Below are positions 1 to 11,446 of a DNA stretch of 64,000 nucleotides, piece after piece. The notes beneath the pieces are model-generated. The model made no database searches. It was not told the DNA's origin and saw only the letters and a list, made by a program, of their open reading frames with translations. The stretch is from Selaginella tamariscina. Its lineage: Eukaryota > Streptophyta > Lycopodiopsida > Selaginellales > Selaginellaceae. The translations under genes were made by a program, and so were the position numbers. Within the stretch, counting starts at the first letter, position 1, and each line of letters starts with the position of its first letter. The stretch lies in assembly GCA_003024785.1 (NCBI GenBank), contig PUQB01000665.1:1-64000 (forward strand). Direction: 5' to 3'.

Positions 1-204
1 GCCATATATCTCATGGGATGGTGCTCAGTGTTTGCACAAGTTTCTTACTTGTCTTTAAGAAATGGCATTGCATGATACAATGGTCTGGACGTTGCAACTC
101 GTGCATATTGGAGTATTCTTTCAAAGATCTTCAAACGTGCATTTGGGCACAGACGACTGTGACGATGCTTTTTAGCAGTTGCATGTATTCATCAAAAGCC
201 ATAT

Positions 205-545
205 GAGTCGGTGATGCATTTGGTGTTCGCTTTTGAAGCCTTTTGCTACATGCAAAACCTAACATGTCGGAACGAATCAAGTTAGGTATGTTGTGGCCAG
301 CACTTTGTCAAGACCTTATGGGGCTTGTGCATGCACTAGCTCCAGTGATTCTTGACGATGTTTTAAAGCTGGCACAACAATATGAGTCGTCACCTCTTCC
401 ACTTGCACCTTCACGTTCTCTTGTTCCAATTCATGTTGGGGATGGACCTGCTCCGATGTAGGTTGATGCTGTTGCTGCTCGTGTACTAGCACAAGGTTGG
501 GCCCATAGACGAGGATGTGACATGTAGTTCATTGTTGGGTGTGTG
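205..545 (+). pseudogene. gypsy gag-like fragment
   Basis: The open stretch at 243-461 has an alpha-helical gag-like reading (ERIKLGMLWPALCQDL, then LVHALAPVILDDVLKLAQQY) ending in a proline-rich tail. The minus-strand relic at 53898-54233 encodes a clearly related segment, which supports a once-coding gag. The zinc knuckle (CCHC) is not visible; the following text is frameshifted. It would have formed the virus-like particle shell of the retrotransposon. It is interrupted by a stop at 459-461. Confidence 0.55.
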
Positions 546-819
546 ATGAGGTTGGACACACGTATCGGCGCTGTGAATGGGTTTCCAATTGGTGTCCCCC
601 ATTTTTAGGGTGGAGGCCTTGGCTCCAATAACGTCCAATTGGTGCCATTGCAGTAGAAGGTCATGATGCGGTGGATCTTTTGGGAAATGACAAATCGCAC
701 AAGTAGGGGGTCCTTGTGCAAATAAATTAGTGATCCCTCCATCTTTCTTTTAGGAGTATCATCAAGGAAGTCACTCGGCACCAGTTTCACTTTTTAAGCT
801 CGATTTAATCACACGCCAC

Positions 820-1130
820 GTCCTATTTTCTTTTCAGTGTTGGTGGATACACATTTGAGTTTGTCCTTTATTTCTTAATCTGTGTGCTACATGTTGCAGC
901 CTTCATTTGCATCGTGTGGTAGAACCAATCTTCATTTTGTACGGCAACGGACACACTCATGCTTGTTCGCGGGATGAAGTTGACATTGTCGTTCTGTGGA
1001 TGATCGTGAGCTTGAGCTTCAATCTCTGCGGGTGGTGCTGAGTCAAGCTTTTCACCTTATTCTTGGTATGGATTGGTTGACTTGTAATCATGTCAAGTGT
1101 GATTTTGAAAAGTCTCCCCCTATTTGACTC
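820..1130 (+). pseudogene. gypsy aspartic protease fragment
   Basis: Position between gag and reverse transcriptase, together with similarity to the better-preserved protease of the minus-strand relic (53427-53750, which keeps a DTGSS active-site motif), identifies this as the decayed protease. The downstream Gly-Met-Asp-Trp-Leu-like segment with NHVKCDFE that usually ends the gypsy protease is recognisable near 1060-1115. The catalytic DTG itself cannot be read here without frameshifts. Confidence 0.5.
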
Positions 1131-1339
1131 TCTCTTATCTTCTTTCAATTTCTCTTACTTTTATTCCACTTTGTCCATTTACTTCCACCTTTGTTTGCAT
1201 CACTTTTTTTCACCTTTACTTCCAACCATCTTCCCTTCATGTTCCTCATTTCCCTCTTTAGATCCATCATATGATGTCGTGCTGCAGTCATTAATCAACT
1301 CAAGAAGAGTATGCTGATCTTTTCAACTTCGACTTGTCA

Positions 1340-2570
1340 TCTGAGGTTAAGATTGTGACACGCCACCCTATTCCAACTGGGGATGCTAGGTTGATCAAGG
1401 TACCTATTCGGCGCAAGGAGCTTAAGATCTTACAAGCGAATGTTAAGAAATATTGGAGAAAGATGTTATCCGAAAATTTTGAAGTCCTTATGCGTGCGAA
1501 CCTTATCTTATGACAAAGCCGAATGGGGGCATTCGATTCTGCATTGACTATCACCCATTAAATGATGTAACTATTTCAATGTGTACCCACTTCCTCATTT
1601 TGCAGATCTTTTGGATCGACTGGGCGGAGCCGTTGGTTTACCAAGTTAGATCTCGCTTTGGATATTGCAAGTTCCAATAACTAAAATGAACATTCCCAAA
1701 GCTGCTTTTCGGACACCATTTGGCCTGTATGAGTTCTTGTGATGCCTTTCGGTTTGAGCAATGCTCCAGCAACTTTCCAGCATATGATGGACGAGGTTCT
1801 TGCGATATGCCAGAGGTGACTGCTGACTTCATGATGATGTTTTGATCCATTCGGATGGAACGTGGAGGAGCATGTCGGTGATGTACCCAAGGTTTTGGTT
1901 GGCTGCAAGTTGGTTTGAAGTTGAAGCCATCTAAGTGGGGTTATCGCATTTCACGTGAAGGTTTGCAAGTCTTGACAAACTAGTTGCAGTTTTGAAGTTC
2001 CCTACGCCGAAGTGTGTGAATGATGTGCAACGCTTTCTTGGCAAGGTACAATATCTGGGTCGTTTTGTGGATCATCTTTCAGATCGTACTGCACCGTTGC
2101 GCGCGTTGTTGAAATCGTCAATGACTTCTTTTGTTTGGTCTAAGGATTGCAAGGGCATTTGCAGATCTCAAAGAGTTGTTGACGACTCCTCCAGTTTTGG
2201 CGTACCCGGATTACACTCGTCCTTTCATCTTGCGTGTAGATGCTTCTGACATCGGCCTCGGGGGCGTATTGATGCAGGAGAGTAAGTGTTCCTGGCCAAC
2301 GACATCCCATTGCATACATCAGCCGTACATTGCAGCCAGCAATTACTCCACGACAGAAAAGGAGTGTCTAGCAGCAGTTTGGGGTTTTGAGAAGCTCCAT
2401 GCCTACTTGCATGGTTCGCGGACGTTGTTGGAAGGTGATCATGCAGCAGTCACTTCGTTGTTGAAGCGAAGAATTTGATTGGGCGTACTGCTCGGTGGGC
2501 CTTGAAACTTCAAATTTACGACTTTGAAGTTGTTCATCGCCAGGAAGTTCCATGGCTGATGCTGATGCTC
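1340..2570 (+). pseudogene. gypsy reverse transcriptase and RNase H, broken
   Basis: Reverse transcriptase is recognised by the motif MPFGLSNAPATFQ at 1741-1785 and by the region leading into it (a FTKLDLA-like segment near 1635). The palm YVDD motif is not intact. The connection domain (KCVNDVQRFLGKVQYLG, 2007-2065) and RNase H (FADLKELLTTPPVLAYPDY, then FILRVDASDIGLGGVL, 2155-2275; then YSTTEKECLAAVW, 2344-2385) follow. Frameshifts near 2140 and 2290 and several stops break the reading frame. In the intact family this polyprotein copies the retrotransposon RNA to DNA and degrades the template RNA. Confidence 0.85.
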
Positions 2571-2829
2571 TTTCTCGGGCTCCTCTTCCACCTTCTCTCT
2601 CTTCTTTGCCCCAGAGGAACCAGTTGTTCCAGCTTCAGTGGACTTTTTGGACGAAGATTCCGTACCATCAGCAGTTGCTGTGCTTGACGTTCAGTGTCCG
2701 CAGAATGCAGAGTTAGATTTGCCGTTTTGGATGAGGTTCGGGAAGCTCAAAAGGTTGAGCCGTGGATTCGAAGGCTTCGTGATGGGTTTGAGAATCCTGC
2801 ATCACTTGCTGATGACTTGCCTTTCAGGC

Positions 2830-4085
2830 ATTTACATTCGCAAGTATCGCCTTCAGGATGACCTTCTTTATTTTGTGGGGACTGATCCAGATGATCCTTT
2901 GCGGTTGGTGGTGCCTTCAATCTTCATTCCACGCTTCCTCCATGCTTACCATGACTCTCCTATTCTTGGCGGGCACATGGGACATCGTCGGGTGATGGAG
3001 AAGCTGCGCAATCTTTCTATTGGCCGGAGTTGCGAGGAGATGTGATTCGGTATGTGCGTAGTTGTGTGTGGTGCCAAGCTCGCAATACTCCCCCATGTGC
3101 TTCGGAAGGACGGTTGGAGTCAATTGCAGTTTGAGTTGGTGGCATTTGATTTGATGGGACCTTTTCCGCGGTCAACTGCTGGTAACGAGTACGTTATTAT
3201 ATTGCTTCTGATTACCTAACTCGTTGGGTAGAAGTTGGTGCTCTTGCTAGTGCGACTGCTTCTGCTGTTGGTCAGTTTCTCCTTAATCGGGTCGTGTTTC
3301 AGCATTCTTGTCCGGAGCGAATTCTCTCGGATAATGGTCCGCATTTATGGCTGAGGCATTTCATGTTTTGACTCTCGATTAGGGATACGCCACACTTTCA
3401 CAAGTGCTTATCATCCTCAGACAGATGGTTTAGTGGAACGGCTCGTCAGAACCTTCAAGGGGATGATCGTGAAGTATGTGAACTTTCAACATTCAGATTG
3501 GGATGGTTATCTGCCGTCTCTCCGATATGCTTATGTCACTGGAGTTCAAAGTTCCATTGGTACTTCCCCATATAAGCTCTTGTATGGTCATGACCCGGTG
3601 TTGCCAACGGAGTTGGGTTTGTCGGTTACCGCGAGCTGCTGATGCTAGGTCATGGGATCGGTATCTGACGAGCATTCTTCCATTGGTTGTCATGGGATCG
3701 GTATTCAAGCATTCTTCCATTGGTTCGTGCGGAGTCAGAACACTTAGGCCGCGTACAAGTAGACAACAACAACACTACAACTGCATCATCGTCCTCTGCG
3801 GAGTACAAGGTTGATGAACTGGTGTTGGTTTGTTTTCCCAAGCTTATGGTACGTGGTTTAGTTAAGAGTCTCCTTCTCAGTGGAAAGGACCGTATCGAGT
3901 GCTATGGCAAGTAGGGCCACAAGTTATGAGGTTCTGCAGACATTCAACCCGATCCTCTGGAGATTGTACATGTGCAACAGTTGAAGTGTTTTGTGCAACG
4001 GGAACAAGTTGTGTTGCCTACAAATCCACTAGTGCCTCCTTCTAATGTTCCTCCAGATCCGAGCCCATCTACAAGAGAACCCTAA
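2830..4085 (+). pseudogene. gypsy integrase, broken, with C-terminal tail
   Basis: The zinc-binding H2C2 region reads HDSPILGGHMGHRR at about 2948-2990, followed by a CVWCQ-like segment near 3065 (RSCVWCQARN). The core includes a SDNGPH-like segment near 3330 and a well-preserved stretch at 3433-3630 (MERLVRTFKGMIVKYV, then TSPYKLLYGHDPVLPTEL). Stops and frameshifts divide the gene. The last part, to about 4085, is the poorly conserved C-terminal tail; I cannot make out a clear chromodomain. A local duplication at 3648-3725 (CATGGGATCGGTAT occurs twice) disrupts the frame. Confidence 0.85.
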
Positions 4086-4114
4086 CCAACGTACATCCTT
4101 TTGAGAGGAGGGGA

Positions 4115-4274
4115 TGATGTAAATCCATGTATATGGCTGCATGTGCACATACTATTATTAATGTAGTGGGTTTTGATAACCGTTGGATTTTTCAATTTGA
4201 ACCACTCACTCTTGTATATAAGTTAGGTTCTTAAACTAATGAATATACACATTTATATATTTCGAGTTCTCACA
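4115..4274 (+). repeat. Possible 3' LTR of the gypsy element
   Basis: Directly after the purine tract GAGAGGAGGGGA (4103-4114) comes a stretch that begins TG (TGATGTAAATCC) and could end in CA at 4274 (TTCTCACA). It contains a TATA-like TATATAAG near 4215. The length of about 160 bp is short for an LTR, and the partner 5' LTR is outside the window, so the right boundary is inferred. Confidence 0.4.
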
Positions 4275-4984
4275 TAAAATTTTTTAGTCATTTATTTAAA
4301 AACTCAGATAGCATTAATCAATGAAACAATTTCTTAAGATGTTCATAGATATTAAGCTAAAATAATTAAAACATTTACATAAGGTATATTCATGAATATA
4401 TTATTATTGATAGTGTTAATTCAAATTCAGACTTTTGACTTTAAATACATTTTTAATAGTAAACTCCATATCAATAATTTCATGCTAATATCTGGGAAAG
4501 CGGACTCTTTAATATTATCAAAATATTCAGATAATTATAAAATTAATCTTGTTAATTTTATAATTATTATTAATCGAGTTAATAAGACACTTGTACTATA
4601 ATGCAGTTGCCACGTATGAGTGGTGAGTACGGAAGAATATCCCATACCACAAATTCCATCTTTAATGGCAGCCAATGAGAATGAAGGACTCACTTGAGCA
4701 CAAAAATTTTCTGCCGTCATATATATGTATGTATGTATGTATTAAAATCATAATTCACCCTCCATAAGCTCCGTTTGTGGCGTTTTGTGGTCTGCATAAC
4801 ATAACCCAATCGTATTCATTCATTCTATGTGTGTGTGTGTGTGTGATGTAGACTATACTCTCTTGTTTAACAAACAACCAGTGATATTTTAATGAGATAT
4901 TTACCTTCTTCTGTTGTTGTTGATCGTTGAATCTGCTTCCCTGTCCTCCAGCCTCTGCAAAGAGAAATCCTATCATAAGTCAAA

Positions 4985-5330
4985 CAAAACACACGTACAC
5001 ACACATCTTATAACTCAAACAATCTAACACATAACACATACACACACACACACAATTAACACATAACATATACACACATTAAAAAGAGATGCAGGGTATA
5101 ACTCAAACAATCTAGCACATAACACATACGCACACGCGCACACAGTTAACACATAACATACACACACACACCTTATAACTGAAACATCTAACACATAACA
5201 CATACGCACACGCGCACACAGTAAACACATACAACACACCTTATAAGCGAAACAATCTAACACATAACACACATACGCACACTTTTAACACATAACATGT
5301 ACACACAATTAAAAAAGGATGCAGGGGAAG
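4985..5330. repeat. CA-rich minisatellite, unit about 60-70 bp
   Basis: About four to five imperfect units built on the theme ACTCAAACAATCTAACACAT followed by AACACATACGCACACGCG repeats occur here. The same array appears inverted at 57550-57890 as part of the duplicated block. Open reading frames rich in Cys, Val and Tyr on either strand are by-products of the repeat. Confidence 0.8.
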
Positions 5331-5675
5331 CCAGTCCGGTTATGTCTATGTTAATGTTTAACTCCCATATGTTATCCAAGTTTTAGTTAGTTCAAATACA
5401 CTGGATCAATCACCAGTCTTCCCTGCTCAGGCACTAATCCATGCTCACGAATCCCTATTTATACAGGCCATCCCGCAAAATCCCATGCATGTGGGATTTA
5501 AGAGTTTAATAATGCATGGAAAGACCTAAAGCATATTCCCATGCACTAAAAAGGATATTCCACACACGGCACAGAATATGCCGAGGGTATATGCATAGGA
5601 ACGGCCAGAATATTCCGAGCATAGGAAGATACATAAACACATACACAGGCGCCTGTGTGTGTGTGTGAGACGCAC

Positions 5676-5870
5676 CTCTGGCAGTAGGTCTTTGCGAGTA
5701 ATTATCCCCAGTATTTTTGAATTCCTCTCAAGTATGCTTGCTGTTCGTAAAATCCTTGATTAAATGCATCCCCAACAGCCTGCAATGTGAATATATGTAT
5801 ATAAATAAATGTGCGTTTATAGATAGAGAAAGAACCACCCAGAAGGGAAGCGGCTCCCAACAGAACAACA
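5676..5870 (-). pseudogene. CLC chloride channel/antiporter fragment, internally deleted
   Basis: On the minus strand, 5676-5779 encodes the same exon as 57092-57195 (AVGDAFNQGFYEQQAYLRGI), the stretch that leaves the last CLC membrane helix. At 5830-5870 only the start of the preceding exon survives (a LGAASFLGGS-like reading). It then breaks off in unrelated sequence where the other copy continues with MRMTVSLCVIM. This copy has therefore lost the helix-coding part of the exon and is non-functional. Confidence 0.75.
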
Positions 5871-6014
5871 GTATATATATTATAACATATATGTACAAAT
5901 ACATTATTACTATACGATCAACATCGATATATCTATGTGTATCAATGCTATATGTGTATATGCATACATTCACGCATGTCTATATGTATACATAATGTAT
6001 ATACGTATGTATAC

Positions 6015-6133
6015 CTAGAGAACCGAACTCTCTCCATCTTTGACAACATAATCCATATACAGAAACTAAAGAAACCGCAACTTTTGGTACAAAAAAGAAA
6101 ATAACTTCACCAATGTCTTTTAAAGGATTTAAT
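6015..6133 (-). pseudogene. Piezo-like N-terminal exon, duplicate copy
   Basis: This 119-bp exon-like block has an acceptor TGCAG and donor GTAT on the minus strand and matches 56492-56610. It reads LNPLKDIGEVIFFFVPKVAV and on to SLVSVYGLCCQRWREFG, a hydrophobic segment. See the fuller copy at 55224-56610 for the assignment. The upstream exons are absent in this arm, which ends at about 6318. Confidence 0.45.
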
Positions 6134-6318
6134 CTGCAAAATAAAACTATATATATATATATTAGATTAAGAAGATACTTAATATTGCTGTGTATGTTTA
6201 TTTATACACATACATACGTCTGTACATACGTTATATAAACATTCGTATGTAGAGATATGTATGTCTTTTAAATGTGTTACGTATATTTACATATATGGCG
6301 TATAATTTATATGTTTAG

Positions 6319-6860
6319 GGGAGAATGTTAAGGGATTAGAGGGGAAGACACAAGACAAAGTTGGGAGCGATGCTGATACATCTAAGCACTGGTGAGAGTG
6401 GTCGCCCAGGATTGAACAGGGTTGGTAGGAATTTAAAAGAGGGATCTGAGACAAAGTTAAGGGGTTCTTTGGACAGACAAATAATTACCAAGGATTTGAC
6501 AATAGTGGAGTTGACAAGAGCGTTCCAGAGAATGCGAAGAGTGGAGTTAAGAACATTAAGAAAGAATGTCAAAGGCAAAGGTTAAAGGGCTTGTTAAGGT
6601 TGACCAAGTGAAAAGGTTCAAGGGCTTCTAGGGAGAGATGCAAGAAACAAGAGTGGCATTGACGATGCAGGTGAGAATGCCAAGAACTTCATGGGCTTTG
6701 CTAAGAAGGTAACTTACGATTCCACACATAGATCTCTCTCTCTTTCTATATATATATATATGCGTATGTGTATACTATGTGCATACTAACGTTTGGTTTG
6801 TGATGTTTGCAGACGGAGAGGGTTCTTCTCGTGTACATATTTCCGAGATGTATAAATTTT
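6319..6860 (+). other. Unassigned exon-like segment between the repeat blocks
   Basis: An open stretch at 6361-6585 (75 codons, Arg/Lys/Glu-rich) is followed by an exon-like stretch ending in a good donor near 6708 (AAGAAG followed by GTAACT). A possible acceptor TTTGCAG lies at 6805-6811. The reading includes DDAGENAKNFMGFAKK before the donor. This resembles no family I can name with confidence. It lies between the inverted arm and the AT-rich direct repeat and has no counterpart on the right side of the window. Confidence 0.25.
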
Positions 6861-7046
6861 CCGGAAGTTTTATAATAATGCTTTTGTATCTTTTCTAATT
6901 AATTTATTTAAACATCAATCTCTAAAAATTGCATTGCTGTGTGTGTGTAGTGCATATGTGTGCATTTGTGCGGGGTGTATATTACCCTTACTGTCGAGAT
7001 TAACTACTTAATGGCACCAAAAAGCATATGCAAGTTCAAATTTAAA

Positions 7047-9455
7047 ATAAACAGGGGATCATCGACAATTTCCACTGTCTCTAATACATACTTATATTTA
7101 TCTTATAAATATAAATTTAAATATGTCTACATTATTGTATAAATTTGAAATGAAATATATAAACAAATAAATTATATATATGCATAAATGTAATTATGCT
7201 TATGTATAATATATATAATTTATTATAGTTGTAAATTATTAATTATTTTTAAATATTTATAGATATTAATGCAAATATTATGCATTGTTAAATGATAATG
7301 TCTATATGAAGGAGCTGTTATATGGACACCTACGTGCTGCTTAACCTAATTGCAACCTAATTTTATAATAAAATGTTATATAATATATTTTATAAACATT
7401 TTAAATTATAAATTTTAAATGAAAATATCAATATAAACTAAGTTTATATATACATTTAAAATTCATTATCTGTAATAGTTTGGAATTCTAGTTTAAATGA
7501 TTTTGAAAGTTTTAAATTTTTTAATTACAGATTTTATACAATAAATCACTATTAAAATAAATAAATTTTGATTTATATAAATTTAGAAGAAGATATTTAA
7601 AAAATAATAATTTCCTTTTTTTATACACGTGTACATAAATATATGTGTGTGTGTGTGTGTGTGCGCCGTTAGCTTATATGTATATATTTATGTTTATAAT
7701 TGATTTATCCTTGAATTTACTAAATATTCTAATTTTAAATATCCTTGTTAATTTATCTAAGAGAAAATTTCTTCAGAAATCCTTATTTTTTAAAATATTT
7801 TGACATTAACCCTTGCTTATTATCATATAAATTTTATTTTAAATTATGAAATGGATATAGAAATTTAAACAAATAATTTATTTAGTTTTCAACCATTACA
7901 TTAAATAAGAAGTCTTATTCTAAATTTATACAATAAAAAACACTATTGCTGCTTTAGTGAATGAGGATATTTAAGTTGATGAGTTAGTGAGACATTTAAA
8001 TTTAAGTTATGAGTTCAATTCTGGTGGACTATGAGATTGTGTGTCACAACAAATATATACACTTTATTTTCTTATAATTTTTCCTACTTTAAATTAAATA
8101 TATAAGTTTAAATTAATTAAATAATTATCCCATACCTTAAATGTTTATCCTATTTAAATATAATAATAATATTATATAAATAATATTTTAAAATAATAAA
8201 GCAAGGTTAATTATAATTTAAATCAATCTTAATTATTAACCATTGATCTATAATCTTAAATTTATTCTTTTATCTATAGTTTAAACTATTTTAATGATTC
8301 TTAACTAATTATTATTTTTAAGATGGTGAATTTATTTTTAATTTGGATTTTCTTAATTCTTTTTTTAAATTACTTTGTAATTGTGATAACTTAAATCTTT
8401 ATCTTAAATTATTATGCATAAGTGATAATTTAATTTTATCTTTCTCAAATTATTATGTATATTGAAAAATTAATTTTCTTCATTTCTTTAATACATTTAA
8501 AGAGTTTTATAATTTATGTTATTATGTGTAAGTGATAACACAAAATCTCTCTTTAAGTTATTATGTGTATATAATAATTTCTCTCTTAACTCTCTTAAGT
8601 TAATATGTATATGTTATAACTTAACTTTTTCTTTTTCAAATTAATATATCATATATATATATATATAAGTTATGTGTATATGTGATAACTTCTCTTTTTT
8701 AACTCTTTTTCTTATGGGGATTCATGACAGAATACACATATAAACTTATTATAAGGACTTTCTCTTTTAAGTTACTGTGTATACGATATTATATGAAATC
8801 TTTTTATTTATCTCTTAAGTGTATGTGATAAGTAAATCTTCATCCATTCTCTCTCTCAAATTACTATGTGTATATAATAATTTATTTTTTAGCTATTTAA
8901 TGGATTATATATTGTCCGACCACGTATGATTTACAACATAGACACACAAAATAAACTTATTATATAGGATTCTTTACTTTATATTATTTATCAAATAAAT
9001 TACTCACTTTTAATTAACTCTCTTATAATTATGATTACACAATGGCTTTAAAGGTAAAGTCGAACTTATTATCTATAAAAAAAATTTAAAAAAAATTTAA
9101 AAACAAAAGTTTAAAAAAAAAATGTGATGCATATGACGGTAGGATCTTGACATTTTCCCTTTTATGTTAGGATTTAAGAATTAACTTTAACCTTCTCATA
9201 AATGACAAGATCTAAGCCGTCCTCTTTTGTGTTAATTTATTTAACTTTAACCTTTTTATAATTGGCTAGATCTAGGTTTGAGTTAAGAATTATCTAGAAA
9301 TTTTAATTTCAACCCTTATATGTGACAATATTTGAGTTGTCCTTTTTATATTAGGATCATTTAAAAAATTTAAATTTAACCTTGTTAAATTGTAGTTAGC
9401 ATAATGGCCTTAAGAAAAAAAGGTAAGACACTCATCGTCCCTTTTTATATTAAAG
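7047..9455. repeat. AT-rich direct repeat, left copy (about 2.4 kb)
   Basis: This block is repeated in the same orientation at 60421-62885. Both start near GATCATCGACAATT and share landmarks such as GAAGGAGCTGTTATATGGAC, GAGTTCAATTCTGGTGGACT and the series of TTAAGTTATTATGTGTAT motifs at about 8380-8880. It holds no convincing ORF. Within it, about 50-bp degenerate units of CTTTTAAGTTATTATGTGTA form a weak tandem array. I do not recognise the repeat family. Confidence 0.8.
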
Positions 9456-11440
9456 TGTTTTAAAAAGTTTAAAGTGAGTCGTAGATTTGTGAGGGTAGGA
9501 TTTTCCATATCCTAGGTGGCGGGATTTAAGTCGTTCCCTTTGTTTAGGGTTATTTATGATAACTTAAAACGAAAAAAGAAAAAATCCTAAACTATCCAAT
9601 AAGAACAATTCAAATTCCGCAACTTTAGATTTAAAATTTCTGAACCGTCTAATAAGGTGAACACCATGCTTCTTTAAAACAAATAAACAAACAAATAAAT
9701 AAATCATATATATATGGCAAGCCTCTACAATACAAAAACAAAAGTTTTTTCAAAATTAAAACAATTGTATAAAAAGAGGATTACAAGGTTTCATAATAGT
9801 TTAAGATTCAAATTTCAAATAAATATATAACTAATTTAGTTTTCAGCATTAATTATAATTAACCATATTATAGATGCGGTTCTTCTTTTGGCTTGAGTCT
9901 ACTGCATATCAGACGTAAGTATGTGCAAGTTTATAAAATCTGCAAACATTAATTCAAATATATCTATTATAACTATTATTTATTTATTATACCACAGTAA
10001 GAGGTTTCTGCCTTTGCCTCCTCCACTTGGAGGTTTAGATGGTGGACGGCGCTTTGATGTAATGGCTAACGACGTTCAATCTAACTGACAGACTTGCCGG
10101 TGCTACTGCCTCTTTAGTATTTGCCCGCATGTCAGTGGCTGTCCTTCATGTAAATGGGTTTTTATACCTCAGAGTCTGTGTAAATCACTGTTTTGGGTTT
10201 TGGGTTTGTATATTTTGATCACTGTTTTGGGTTTTGAGTTTCTATACTTTGATCACTGTTTAGGTTTTGTGTTTAATTTTGTTACCGCTTGTTTTTAGAA
10301 ATGTAAATGGCCAATAACACAAATATATGCATGTTATACGTTGGAATGTTATAAGTTGATTTAAGGTGCAAAATACAACTGTATATCGAAACATAAAAAG
10401 GGATTTCATATAAACTTATATTTATTCCCATATTACTAATACCCAAACATCACTAAGTATCTGAAGAATAAAGTAATTGATTCATATTTTTATGGGTAGT
10501 CTATCGTTTGGATTGTATCGAGCTTCAATTTCTAAACCATAACTCACAAGTACACACCAAAAAGAATAAACAAAGACAAACTAAAGCCCAACCATTCTTT
10601 AACAAATGCCTTAAATAGTCCACGATACTCACTATAGCATACAACATACACATCCACCAAAATAAAAAATCAAATGCCAAGGATATGTTAACACACCTCA
10701 AAATGATCACTTATTACAGACACACAAAGCTTCTTAATAAATAATTACAACACACAAAGCTTCTTAGTAAATAAGAATCATGTTTGTATTGCCTTCTTAA
10801 AGATACCTATTGAACCTTAGCAATACTTGTCGAAAAGGAACGACACCTACCAAAATAATCATACTCGTTTTCAAGCATGGGCACGCTTGGGGGTGTGCTA
10901 GCCAATAACACAAACATATGCACGTTATGTATATACATCATGTCTGAGCATTCGTCTTGTACTATACACCAATTAATCCTTGTAGCTACTACTTCTTCTT
11001 TTGTTTTTCCCACCAATGTGTGTACAATTAAACACGTTGGTGTGTGTGTAGCTTAAGCAAGTGATTAGTTCCAATTGGTGAGGACACACACACAACAACA
11101 ACAACTTAATGTTATATATAAGATGTTCCTCTATAGCTTGGTGAATGTGCATGTGTGTGTGAGAGAGAGAGAGTGTGAGTAATATATTTCTTGTAGAGTT
11201 CGCTGCGTATGTCTTGCTTGCCAGCAAGACTTGTCACCACGGTGGAGTCCCTGTGGCATTTGCCACGTGGAACTTAACTCGAGCTGAATGGCTTGGTGAC
11301 TTTGCGGCAGGCTGCCTTGTCACTGCCCACCACAACATCATGTATTAATATATACTTATTATACACGATAATAAGGAACTTCAAATGTATAAAATGATCA
11401 CAATAATTCATATACATGTATATATCTGATAACAAAGTAT
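9456..11440. other. Non-coding or unassigned, with a few exon-like islands
   Basis: Islands of higher GC stand out at 9870-9915 (ends in donor GTAAGT), at 9996-10140 (after acceptor CCACAG; reads FLPLPPPLGGLDGGRRFDVM before a stop), and at 11190-11340. The last island reads LTRAEWLGDFAAGCL. They lie just upstream of the ceramide synthase relic but do not match that family as far as I can tell. The rest is AT-rich sequence with CA and GA runs. A GTTTTGGGTTTTG motif is repeated two to three times at 10190-10270. Confidence 0.3.
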
Positions 11441-11446
11441 TTGCAG

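Larger units (their letters stand above)
1..4114 (+). mobile_element. Decayed Ty3/gypsy LTR retrotransposon, internal region (5' end outside window)
   Basis: Fragments in several frames follow the gypsy order gag, protease, reverse transcriptase, RNase H, integrase. Integrase lies after RNase H, which identifies Ty3/gypsy rather than copia. Many stops and frameshifts interrupt all domains, so it is not autonomous. A purine-rich tract at 4103-4114 looks like the polypurine tract, followed by a possible 3' LTR. A second, diverged copy of the same family lies on the minus strand at 51270-54635; the connection-domain segments match closely (KCVNDVQ, KVQYLG). The 5' LTR and primer-binding site are not in view. 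Confidence 0.9.
4440..6318. repeat. Left arm of a large dispersed inverted duplication
   Basis: Read on the minus strand, this block matches 56296-58400 over nearly its whole length. Matches include the CLC-like exon (5676-5779 against 57092-57195, both 104 bp), the Piezo-like exon (6015-6133 against 56492-56610, both 119 bp), the CA-rich minisatellite, and the flanking AATATTCTGG-type sequence. The left arm is shorter because it lacks the segment holding most of the first CLC exon. Both arms are close enough that duplication was probably recent. Confidence 0.85.

Noticed and set aside
1-4114. A functional gypsy retrotransposon
   Set aside because: Every domain contains stops or frameshifts, and no intact LTR pair is in the window.
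5024-5272. Cysteine-rich minus-strand frame, repeated at 57555-57791 on the plus strand
   Set aside because: It is preserved in both arms only because the minisatellite is duplicated. Composition follows the GTGTGC/ATGTGTTA repeat.
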